Part shown: piece by piece, positions 46,755 through 58,975 of the stretch | Numbering within the stretch: position 1 is the stretch's first letter | Layout: the number at the start of each line of letters is the position of its first letter | Source: Sphagnum magellanicum | Taxonomy: Eukaryota; Streptophyta; Sphagnopsida; Sphagnales; Sphagnaceae | Direction of reading: 5' to 3' | Length of the DNA: 64,000 bases | NCBI GenBank assembly: GCA_021904315.1 | Contig: CM038918.1 | Location: forward strand, 5,719,349-5,783,348 | Notes under the pieces: generated by a model | Database searches by the model: none | What the model was told of the DNA's origin: nothing | Seen by the model: only the letters and a program-made list of their open reading frames with translations | Translations under genes and position numbers: made by a program

Positions 46755-46830
46755 AACAAGTGTGGTGGTTTGATGGTTGGGGGTGTTTGCTTACATTGTA
46801 AAGGTCAAGGGATCAAACCTCACAAATGGT
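46755..46830 (+). repeat. Possible tRNA-derived SINE head
   Basis: TGGTTTGATGG is close to a pol III A box and GGGATCAAACCTC, about 45 bases on, to a B box. There is no cloverleaf, so this is not a tRNA gene. Confidence 0.35.
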
Positions 46831-48954
46831 GTGCTTGTGATCAACAGTGATAAGTTGATCGAATATTTTCCTATGTAATTCCCTAAAATAGGTGCCTATT
46901 AAATTTATTATATGGCCTATGTACCTAGGTTAGATTTTTAACTTAACATAAGTAGTGACACATGTCAATAATTCATAGGTTAAAAAATCATGAAATTATC
47001 AATAATATTAAATATTACATTAAATATTAAATAATTTAAATTTAATTGATTTCCATGCTACCTAATTAATTAATTAACAAGTGGAATGGTTTGGTAAATT
47101 TATATTTCACTTAAAACCAACCTTGTTTCACTAGGTATTAGTGGACCAATTCATTGTCTGTAGCAATTGGTCCCCGTTAATTAAGGGGTTGATTAGTTTC
47201 ACCATGGTAAAAACGTCCAAATTTAGTCAAAATCTAGTGAAACCTAAAGTGAACTAGGATGCATTTTGGTGTAGTGTAACCATTGTCAATGTTTTTTAAA
47301 AGGAAAAAACAATGGTTTCTTAGCACCTTCTTGGTTTGATAAAAGAGGAATTGGACAACTAAAAAAATGATTTTTACAAGTTATTCATGGTGTTAGTACT
47401 AAATGACAACTACTTTAGTTTTCTAGCTCAAAACATAATGAAAGACCTAAAAACCAAATATTAACAACAAGCTCATAATTAATGACTTAGGAATGGTAAA
47501 ATTATAATCAAAACTACATCACACTTATAAGGGTGCTAACAAATTTATGATGCATTTGACCATTCAAACATTGTTGCTTAAGATTGGTTGAAGTTCACAC
47601 AAGCCTTTTTTCACATGCAATATGTCCCAACCTACCATCCAAAACATTCACAACTAAACATGTAACATGAACATTCTTACAAATATAAAAAGAGTTAAAC
47701 CATTACATTAGCAAATTAACAACAAATTACATAGAAGTCCAACAAAAGAAGCAATTAAATGATACACTTGTGTTGAATTTTAACCTTCAATTTCTAGCCC
47801 TCTCTATTCAAACCAATAAAACCTTTAAAAGCCAATAGACCTGCAACATGTAGGCAACATGAAACATAAAAGGTGATAAAAGATGCAAATAGAATAGGAA
47901 TCTATGAATAATTAAATAGAGCATTGAATAAACCCTAAAATGACCATTCCAACATGACAACAATCCAAAAGATGTTACTTAATCAATTTCAATGGCACAT
48001 ATAAGGAATTCAGAGCATGTTGAATATATCAATGTTTGAAAAACAAAATTACATAAATATACAAGGTTGGGTTTAGGCTAATATTTTTTTTTTCAAGCAC
48101 CCTAAGTGCTGAAAAATGAAACCACATTATCATTATCTAGGACCATGATTTAATAATCAACATTCGAGTAAATGCATAATATAATGGCTCATTTTTGGTA
48201 GATATAACTTTCATAAGAGTCACAAACAAGTTTTTATAAATGATCCATTTGGATATGGTTTCAATTCCTAAAGTTTTCATTAATGTAATCTTTGATTATT
48301 TTAGTTTCAATCAATTACGAATTTTTTAAAAACTAGGTCAAAACCCATGTTGAAAAATATTGTTGTTGATTGGTATAGTGGAATCACTTTGAAAATCCTA
48401 AAAGAAAATCTCATAAAGTCCATAAGAATAAAAGCCCATTTAGGTTTTCCAATTATGTACCCATGGGGCATAAAAAATTTGAAAAACAAAAATAAAATTC
48501 ATTTCAAAAGGACTTTTGAAATCATGGTTCAATTCTAACCCTTCAAAAGTTCATAACCACCATTTGGTTAAGGTTTCACAAAATAAGATTTCACAATTAG
48601 CTTTATGATTTAATTCTTTAACCCATGTTTAGTCACAATAAACAATTTGGAGTGGAATTCAATATGAATTCTTGAATTTTTAACAATCCAATCAATTGAT
48701 CAGTCTATTTTTTTTTTTCAAAAGTCCATTATTTATAAGGAATGCATTACTTTCAAAAAATAATTATGCAAATGTCTTCATAATCAAGTTGTTAATAAAA
48801 AAATGAATCATCATTCAATGCATTTAAAATTAAATCGTTCGCCATAAGCATTTAAACACAAAATATTTACAAATATCAAGCTTGTGACACAAAAAGTGAA
48901 CCACTTTATCTTGCATTTACCCATTCAATAACGTGTTTGACAAAAACGTAATGA

Positions 48955-49560
48955 TTGTTCAACACTTTAAAGTGATGGACCATGACTCCAAACTATTAAT
49001 CCACTATTACCATGTGTTGTACAAGAACCACCCTACATAACCAAGGAATCAACTAGGTGTTGACAAGGCACATAATAGTTACCCAATGTTTGTAGGTGAT
49101 GGGCAAAAACTCCCACTACTACAATGTAGTGCACAAGAGCCTCTATTCCTAAACAAGGACTCAATTAGGGCCTTGAGAAGGAACATAGTGGTTTCCCAAC
49201 ACCTTAAGGTGATGGACCATGACTCCAAATTATTTATCCACCACTAGCAGCTTATGTATGAGAACCTATCTTTCTAACCAAGAATTCAATTAGGTACTTA
49301 GAAAAAATACAATGGTTTCCTTACACTTTAAGGTGATGGACCAAGACTCTACACTACTTATCCAATATTAACATCTTATTTATAAGAACCTATCTTCCTA
49401 ACCAAGGATTCAATAAGGTGTTTAACAAACACACCCAATGGTTATCCAACACTTTGAGGTGATTGACCAAGACTCCCAAGCTTTTGTCCACTACTACCTT
49501 GTAATGTATGAGAACCAAATTTCCTAACCTTGAGGATTGAAGACTTGGTGGTTTAACAAG
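48955..49560 (+). repeat. Five-copy tandem repeat, unit about 122 bp
   Basis: Units are anchored by GTGATGGACCA-type motifs at 48972, 49096, 49209, 49333 and 49459 (spacings 124, 113, 124, 126). Each is preceded by CAACACTTTAAG and followed by GACTCC, a TCCACTA block and CTAACCAAGGA-TTCAA. Copies are divergent. Confidence 0.85.
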
Positions 49561-52500
49561 GACCCCCTTTGAAACCTATGTACTCTAATAAGTGTTTAAT
49601 AATGACAATGTGAACTAGCCATTTATCTTACTTGGTACTAACAAATAGAATAAGTTCACATATTAGAAGCATAACATGGAGATGATAAATCAAGGGCAAC
49701 AACTTAACTATACATATAAATTGATAAACATGTAAGGTCGCTATGAACATAATGAACTCACCTCTAGCAAGATTGTATGGTGAAGTCAAGAAACCCTAAA
49801 CCCTATTTTGCTTCCTAGTGCCTTCTTAATATATTTGTTCATGTGTTATTGTGGCCTTGTCAAAATTTATATCTTACAATGCATGTAATGGACCAATAGT
49901 TAGTACAAGCAAATGAACAAAATTAGTTTATAAATACTAGGTAACAAATTAAGAAGATTACAAAATTCTCCTTTTGGTACATAGTGAAAATGCAAATAAT
50001 TGCACATAACTAAATCTAAAAACTAAGATTCTAATGTACATAATCAAAGGGAAACATTTACTAATCACTTGGGCAATGGGTGACATATTAGAATAATAAT
50101 ATGTGAGGCCAAATGTGGTCTAAAATTATTTTGTCAAACAAAGATTCAAAGAATGTATGCTCCATTTGGACCCACAACCCTCATAAAAAATGGAGTTATA
50201 CCTATCAACCCAACAAATTGGAGAGGTGCCTTTCCATAACAGTGTCAAATATGAATAGCTCCTTGTTATCAAAGTTTCTTGTGAGCCTTAATTCAATAGT
50301 ATCCTTTCCCTTAAGCCTCATAGTTTATCCTTTATCTAGTAAGTAACTTTTGAAAATAAGTATAAGTGGCATTTAGGAAATTATAATTAAATTGAACATT
50401 TTGGGCCATTTCAAATTTATTAAGTAAGATGGGGGGATACTTATTCAAATATTAGAGGTTGAATAGCCTTATTAGTATAATGAGATGTGCATTAATTATC
50501 CAATTATATTCATTAAAAATATTAATAGTATTATATAAATTATAGGCATAGTTCTGGATTTGATTATTTACTAAGGGAACACCCATAAAACTAAGCTTAT
50601 GAATCTAATTGAATACAAAAAAATCATTTGATTAAACAAAGGTTGGAAGTATAGCAATGTTTCATAAGTAAACATGATACTCTATTGATGAGCATGTAGG
50701 AAAGTTCTATATGTTACTAATAAATCCTATGAAGATAACACAATAGAACTTGTATAGCCTAAAACAAAGCCTAATAAATCTTCATAGTTATAGAAATGTA
50801 ATCAGTTGGCGAATGGTGTAAACAAAGCATACAACTTTTTGTTCCATCAGCAACAGGTTTATTGAACCTTTGAACCAACAAGAATGTCCATCACAAAGGA
50901 CCCATGTCCTATAGAAAAAACGAATGTGATCATCCTCACATTGACAATCATAAAATCTTTCAAGCCTAGTTTTTAAGGCAAGAACTAATTCTAGGTAAGT
51001 GGCAAAAGTGTGAGGGTTAAGTGACACGTGACAATCCCACACTAACTAAGCCATTCAAGTGCGCGCCACCCTTCCGATTGGTTTGTTTTCACATGACCAT
51101 TGGGAAACATTCACATAAATCAATGTTTTTTCAAGCTCTTCATCTTGTACTAGCACAACCAGAAGAGATGAAGACGTAGTGGCATCATCTGCTATGGTTT
51201 GATCCTTGCATCAATAAAATACAAAAGAGTAATTCAAAATAATAACCTTGGACTTGCATTCAAAAAAAGGATGATGTTTTTATTTGGGAATTTAAAGTAG
51301 GCACAATTGCGACGATAGTGGAACTATGAGAAAATTTTGATGCCCTAGTTTCGATAGATTCATTAAACCCTAGTGTTGACAATGGATCCAAATAATACGT
51401 AAAAATTCTTATAGTGGAAAACTTATTCATAACTAATATAATTTATTATGTACTGCACGAATAATTAGTAAATGGTAATGAGTGATTAGTATGTACTAAA
51501 AAAATTAATACAACATGGGTTAGGAGGAAGGTTATTAATGTTTTTGAGTTGACTTGATCAAAGAAGAACCAAAGGATGTTACTTCTTACTACCGGTAATT
51601 ACCATAAGGGTTAATTACTTTTAAAAAATTAAGATGAAGAATAGGATGATAGGTCAAACTAATGGGATTAACAATGATCAGATTTAAAACATCCCATCAA
51701 AATATCCAATATAATGGAAAGATGAATCCTCCAAATTCAATGGTCATGAAGATTACTATCGTAACTTGATTAGTGGATGGAAACATTTCTAACGTTCCAT
51801 TGGGTATAAGGATTATCATCATAAACATCATTGGAGGGTGGAATCATCATCAAATCCCATTGGTTCATGAAGGGAGAAAAGGCCTTTGATTAGAAGGAAA
51901 GATTTCCACAAGTTTTCATTGGCCAAAGGAAATCAACTCAAGGAGGGGTCAAGTGAGAGGCTCCTTGGAGCTTGAGATTCTCTTGCTTTTTAGGTGTGTG
52001 AAGTGTTGTATATGTTGTAGGAGGAGTGTGTGAAAAGGAAAAGCTAGCTAAGTTTTGTGAATGTGTGTTGCTCATGAACACAATGATGTGTGCAAGCAAA
52101 ATGAACATGGAAAAAGATTAAGTGTAGAAAGTAGGAGTTGGAGTTTTATGGAATAAGTCTCTGGATTTTTTATTAAAATATTTTTTAATCCCAAATCCAC
52201 CATTGGATTTGTGTTAAACCTCAATTAGTCTTAGAGTTGACTTTAAAAAACGTTATCTCTAAGTTTCAACATCATCCTAGTTTATGTAAGGGATCTACAT
52301 TTGTTAAAAGTAGGGGGGGTTCTAAGGTTAGTTTTTCCCAACATTGTCAAAAATAACTCTTGGGTTTTGGGCATATCTTCAGATTGTAGAAATAAAAGAT
52401 TATAAATTATTTTTGCCAAGGTTGCCTTTGAAATTAACTTTCCAACAATGTTATGCATGCTAGATTTGAAGTTTGTATGAAGACATTATGATGAAATGAA

Positions 52501-55500
52501 CAAAAGGGGCTCAAATTGCCAAAATGTGAATGCCAACAACACCAACACTATTTTTTCATACTTTGTCATGGTAAGTGTTGATTCTTCCAAACATGTTTTG
52601 ATACTTATTAAAAGGACACAACATAATAGGTTCTTTCATATGATTAATTACATTGCATGGAATCGCTTTTTATTCGTTAGAACACAATTACATAGTAATT
52701 CCATCCCGAATGAAAATTGTGAGTACTTATATGTCTTCAAGTTGAAGGGTGTGCAAAAATCCTTCACACTTTTCCAGAAAACAAAAGGAACTAATAAGAC
52801 ATTAAAAAAAAACCTATTAGATTAACATGTAATAACTTCCATTTAACTTTAGAGGATAGATACATATTGTTTAACTCTTCAAATTTCCCAAATTTAAGAT
52901 CATGACCAAGATCCATCTCGTTTGATATACTTATTGTTTCTTCAAGCTTACATAACATAAATAAGGGAAGATAAAGAACAAAAGAAAACATACCTCAAAC
53001 CCGGTCCACTAATCAAGATTGAAAATTTTATGTATCCATCTGTTGGCTTCTAAGAAAAATACCTATGAAATGAAAAGCACATTATCAAATTATTACAATA
53101 AATTATAAATAAGTAGATGGGTAATCTACATTAGCAAACACAATCTACAACCATACCACATATCGTCCGATCAACACAAAGGTATGTCCATCTTCATTGC
53201 TACACTTTAAACAATATTCTACAACAAGACATATCAACTTGATGATAATGTAAACAAAATTGGAATATAAAAAATTGCTCATGGTGAAACATAAAAGGAT
53301 GCACACCATGATGGTTTGAGTTTGCTTTAAGGTTTACTTTATGAAAGATCAATTCCTTGCTACAATTAAAGATATCTTGCTAAGATTTCTTTGATTGAAT
53401 TGCACAAGGATTATTGGCAACTTATATTGTAGTGGCAACTTTGTACAAAATTAGAAGTCCCATCACTGCAAGGAATTGAAAAGAGGTTCCTACCAAAGAT
53501 TTATTGTCCAACCTTGAAAGAGTTAAAACATGGTTCATTGATATGATGCACCAAAGAAATTCCCATCAATTTTCATTCTCATTTGAATATGTAAACAATA
53601 AGAGTTCCAATAAAGCTAATTAAAAAAAGGTACCCTAAACAAGAAATCAAACATCTAGTTTTTACAAACACAATTTTAAGTTCTCTTGAGCTAATGTGTT
53701 ACAAAATTACAAGGCATTGCACATATATGAACTTGTAGCTATTAGGTTTAACAAAAGCATGTGCAACATGTAGCCTAAATCCCAAACTTGTTGAACACCA
53801 AAAAAAACAAAAGTTAAGCATGTCTGGGGTTTGTGTGTAATTTACATCCTAAAGGATTGCTAACTTCCTTTTGTAAACAACTCATTGAAAACCTTCTAAT
53901 TTATATGGGCAATCATTTCCTACATAGAAAACAAACAATGCATGAACACTTCATGAGCTAATCTAAGATGCAACATATTGAAGAAGATGCTACTGCTTGA
54001 GAAATCTACTACTACAAAAAAAGAACTGCAGCCTAAAACTCATGACATGAATGAGAAGGGGGAGAATGGGTGGGATTCAAAACAATTGGCCAAATAAGAG
54101 AAGATGAAGAAAGGGGAGAAGAACCACTTGTTATGGGTGGTGGTATAACATCAACAACATAGCTTTTGTAAGAGCTTGAATTAAAGAAGAAGAAGGTCCT
54201 TCGGTGAGGAGAAGTGCATTTCTAGAATACATAATCATTGTTGAAGCATGGAAGCTAGGCATAACATTTGAGGTTTCATTATCGTTCATGTCCAATGTCT
54301 TGAACGTTTACAAGCTCACCAAAGATTCTAGCATAGGGCTTGTGATGTTGTTCCCTTTCAAGATGATGGTACCCAGTGATATCACATTTTTCAATGTGGG
54401 AGACATGGTACCCAACAAGCCAAACTTTCCTTGAATAGAATTTCAAATCGAGCTTTAGAAGTTGAATGTGGACCTAACAATGTAAGCACCTAGCTAAACA
54501 ACAACAAATAATGCACAAAATGGACCTTGTACATATAATCCCCAAGCAAGAAGAATAGAAGAATGGGAGTAGAGAAAGGATAAACATAAAGTGAAAGAGG
54601 AAATGTTGATGGGCTACACACACATAGATTAGGGCATCAAAATAGAAATGTGCATTGAGAGGGGAAACATCAATGGGCCCATGCATAAATTAGGGCATTG
54701 AGAGTCGGACATGAAGAAATATATGAAGAGAATGTTCATCCTATGAGCGTTTGAAATTAACCAATGAAAATGCGCCACGCAACCACAAAAGAAAATCCAC
54801 CATTGGGCAAAATGACCCCCTTCCATTTTACAAAATAAACATATTGGCTCATTATAAGTTGTTTGCACCTTAATATTCAATTTCCTAGAGCATAGAATTT
54901 TCAAATGTGAATTTCTAATCCTCCTTGTTAATTCCTAGTCTACCACCTTCATTGCACTTTAGGCTCTTTGGTAGAATGAAGTACTTGTTTGAGTCCTCTT
55001 CATCTAGAGTTTGAACCAACACTGTTTTTCTATCAATAAGAGGTGCTCTACTTTTCTAAAATTTTGAATTTTCTTATATGTTCCATAAATTCATTTTTTA
55101 TTTTTGTAAAAATAATCAAATATGGATGTCAATTGATATTGAAATATAGATCCCGTGATTAAAAAAATCAAGAGAGTGATTCTAAATGATGATATTACTT
55201 TTCACTGGATGATTATAACTACATTTAAAATGGCTTCCAATAAATCAATGATCTCATGAAGACATTGAACTTCCTTCTTGCTTACATCAAGTCCATTGAG
55301 AAAATCAAGTTCTTCCTCTTTTTATGCAATACACCACTTCTTGATACACATCTTGTATCATTTCATGGGTTTTCTTATTTGATCCTTGTTATTTCCTCTT
55401 GTCATATTTCTTGTTTATAGTCTCCCATGATAGAACTATGTGTCTTCCAAAATTTTCAACAATTTTCTCAATTTAAGTTATGTATTATTTCCCAAGTTTC

Positions 55501-56409
55501 TAGCGATGTCCTTACAGGTTTCCAATAGTTTTAGTTACTACCCAATGCATATTTAATTTTCTTTTATTATCACATCTTTTTCAATGGAGTTTTATTTTGA
55601 CTTCAACGTGTTTTCCCATTCAATTTGATTGTCTTTTATTACAATTCATTGTAGAGGGTAACTTGAGGTCAAGTGTTCCATATTCAATGTAGGAGTTTTT
55701 TAAAATGTTTTCTTATGTTTTGTCCGATGGATAGGAGGGGCCAACATTTTATATTTGTAGGCTTTCATTTAGTTAAAAAATTCAGGATGTGATTGTTTTC
55801 TTGAACTTGATTCTATCTATTATTTCATAAACCATATTAGATTCTTCAAAATTATTTGAATTTCTTCATCAAGTGTAAATGCTTATGTGTCCTTAGAAAT
55901 TATCTTTACATTCATTATCACTTTTTTAGTTGGTTCATCATTCTAGGCTCTTTTGTTATTTTCTGTCTTTCATCCACTTTCGTTTTGTCCCCTATACATA
56001 ACACTCATTGATTTCATGTCTTGTTTTATTATATAAATGAAATGAAATGAAAAATTTGGACTATCATTGGTGTCAAAAATCTCAAAATATGATGCCCATT
56101 TTTGGACCAATATCATCCTACTACAACTAATTGATGGATTTTTTAGCAATTATTTTCTCCCCCCATATTGTAATCATTGCATATTAAAGATATTATTGTT
56201 TTTATTCCAAAACACATTACAAAATCTATCTCTATGTGCATCGAAGCCTCGAAGTTATGTGTCCACATAAAGTTGTTAATTATTACCCATTTTTATTTTA
56301 GACTCTTCTCCTGTCATGTTTTCTAGTTGTGAATTTTAAAAGCATTGCCAAACTCTGTTATGAACATATTGAGCCAAGTTAGGTGCTATTGTTGGGTCAT
56401 TTAGTTTGT
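49561..56409. other. AT-rich region, no gene seen
   Basis: Open frames up to 109 residues (for example 52496-52825) have no recognisable domain. No clear repeat boundary was found. At 54001 ACTACTACAAAAAAAG weakly resembles the CACTA-type terminus. Confidence 0.4.
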
Positions 56410-56567
56410 TGGAACCTTTGCAAAGTGTGGTGTGCAATTCACTAATCCCCATTCATTAAACTAATGAATTCACTACTTTCCAATTAGTCGCATTTATTGA
56501 AACCAATGAATTCTCTCAAAATCTAATGAAATCATTTGGTGCATATGGACACATTTTTTTTGTAGTG
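56410..56567 (-). repeat. CACTA-type terminal sequence, right-facing copy
   Basis: On the minus strand it begins CACTACAAAAAAAATGTGTC at 56567 and runs inward with the same order of blocks as 36438-36672. It has only one subterminal unit. The flanks (CAT here, AGT at 36435) do not match, so a joint element is not proven. Confidence 0.65.
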
Positions 56568-56629
56568 CATGGTGTCTTTCAAATTTGTTGTCTCTTTTTT
56601 TGAATCCATCATTGCATCTTTTGGGTACG

Positions 56630-57032
56630 GTGGGGAGTTCTCCTCTTCCACCTTGCTTCTAACAATATTACTAGCCAACACTAGCTGATCCACTACTTTG
56701 TTGTAAATGAGTTCTGGTGTTTTGTATGCATCATCTTCAATGTTAAAAATGTTCCTTGACCACTTTCATAGCAAGATTGATTCGCTTATTTTTTAATTAG
56801 CCAAAAACTCGAGTAGGTTATCACATTGCCTATGAAACCACATTGTATAATTTCAATTTGTTGGGTGTGTTGGCCATGGATTGTCTTTGGAAGGTTGTCA
56901 CAAACTATTCAAAACTCATGGCAAAACATTTTTATCATTGTTCCATATATCTTATAATCTTGCAAGTGGTTAAAAGATGCCCAATACCCAACCTTTGCTT
57001 TGAACTCTACATCTTTTCTTTCTACTAACAAT
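56630..57032 (-). pseudogene. Decayed coding segment, duplicate of 57780-58150
   Basis: 56847-57032 matches 57955-58150 (shared TTTGTTGGGT, GGCCATGGATTGTCT, CATATATCTT and CTTTCTTTCTAC). On the minus strand both read S-M-A-(K/N)-x-P-N-K, and further on both keep an acidic segment of the form D-x-Y-x-T-x-E-x-I. It stops just before the CACTA-type terminus at 56567. Family unknown. Confidence 0.45.
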
Positions 57033-57779
57033 TACAAGTCCAAGTCTTGTGATGTTCGACAAAAAGTGTTTTGGATATGGATATCGTGACATGGTGCAAA
57101 TGAACAATTTAACTCATAACTTGTTTACTTTGATTGCTACCTAGATGCTCATTGATTCAAGAAATTAAACTCTATTTGTTCAATGATACAAAGTTGTAAA
57201 CATTTCCCAAGAAGATAGTTTTATAAGGTCGCTCTTCAATTTTTGCATTCAATGGCCTCTTGAAAACTATCTAATTTCCATTGGACCGTTTGAATGGAAT
57301 TGACTATTTAAAAACGTTTATAGTTAGCAAAACATATATGTTTCCCACTTGTGTCATGCATTCTATGGGTAATCAAGTAATTGTGAATGCTTGACTACCC
57401 CTTAGGCCAAATGTTGATTCAGGCCATTTTTGGTTGGGATTTTTATTTACATGTCATGTGTCCAGCTTATGGCCTCTAGCAAATAGGATTCCTATACTTC
57501 ATTGTATTCTTACATCGACCTTCATATTAAATGTGAAACTTTCAATACATTTTCCAAGCTTCATTTGATTTTTGGATGTACAAGAGATTTTTAATTATGT
57601 AGTGAGTGTAACTAAACAATCCTACGAACGATCTATTTTTCATGTAAATATTTTAATTGATGTGTATTCTAAATCTTAGAACCGAGATTACACATATTGG
57701 AGGCATTTAATTTGGTGCAATTTTCAGCTTGTGAATGCCATGTGGCTAGGTTGATGACTTGGTCCATTTCCATGTTAAC

Positions 57780-58975
57780 ATCATGCATAACCTTGGTCCA
57801 TTTCCCTATTGTAAGCAAGTATTATTTCTTCATATGTATCATATTCTGCATCTAAATTATTTCTTGGCCAATTCTTTGCTAGGATTGATTTTAATTTTTT
57901 TTGGACGCTTTGAATCCCAATAAGTATTTGCATTGTCGATGAAATCGTGTTCTTAAATTTCGATTTGTTGGGTCTTTTGGCCATGGATTGTCTCTAGGTT
58001 GTTGTGGTAAGCTACCCAAAAAATCCATAATAAACATTTTCATCACTATTGCATATATCTTGTAATCCTACAAGTGATTAAAAAATCTTTAATATCCAAC
58101 CACTGCCTGAATATTTACATCTACACTCTTGAACTTTCTTCTTTCTACAGACAACTACATATCCAAATCTAGTGGTGTGTGTGATTGTTTGTCATATCTT
58201 CAATAATTTTTTCTTTCAACAATAGTCACAACGGATTTTTTCAACAAGCAACTTCACTATCCAACTTTAGCCATTATTCATGTTAACACATTTATTAAGC
58301 CACAATTTATTATAAAAAATCAGATTTGTGTTTCCCTTTCAATTGTTGAGCCGTTGTTTTTTTTACTATCATATGCATCTTGTGGTTTCAAGGTTGGCCT
58401 TATCATTTGACAATTCACCGAAGGTTTTGAAATTTTGTTCTCAAAATTTTGTGGCACCTAGGTTCGCTTGCTTGGAGTTACATAGACTTGTTTTCAAGGT
58501 TTTAAAAATTCTATTGATCGCAAGTTGCCAAGGGTTACAAAATCTTTTGTTGACAAATCATTGAGTAAGTTTGTGAAAAAATGTTTTGGAATTGACCTCT
58601 TTAAACTTGGACATTTTTTGAAAAAATCCATGGCTGTGTAAACATTGCCCAATGGCAGTCTTCCATATCTTCCTTTGAAATGTTTACAATTTCTTTAAGT
58701 AATGCAAGACTTTATTTGTCTATCTTGGCATTCACCCATTGCCATGTTGTCCATTCATTTGTTTTGTCAATTGCTCTTTTCCATTCTATTCCCCAAGTTT
58801 TGATTTCTAGCAAATGTTGGAGGGGGACTAACTAGGTGTCATCTCTTGGATATTCCCAAGGTTTTGTTGTCATTTCACATATTCTATCCATTATGCTTGA
58901 AATTAATGTATATTCAATCATAGATTCCAAGGTGTTTGGTGTGAAAATTAGTGTCAATTTTCCTCTTGCCATTAT
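57780..58975 (-). pseudogene. Decayed coding region, family unknown
   Basis: From an ATG at 58974 the minus strand reads MARGKLTLIFTPNTLESMIE, and later W-E-Y-P-R-D-D and NEWTTWQWVNAKIDK, for about 120 codons with only two stops. Further downstream (57781-57984) a 67-residue frame starts MAKRPNKSKFKNTISSTMQI. Low stop density in AT-rich DNA suggests a former protein, probably from a transposon. I do not recognise the domain. Confidence 0.45.

Noticed and set aside
36438..56567. One 20-kb CACTA element that has captured PsbS
   Set aside because: The terminal flanks do not match, PsbS keeps the three-intron structure seen in Arabidopsis, and no CACTA transposase was recognised. Kept only as a question in the findings.
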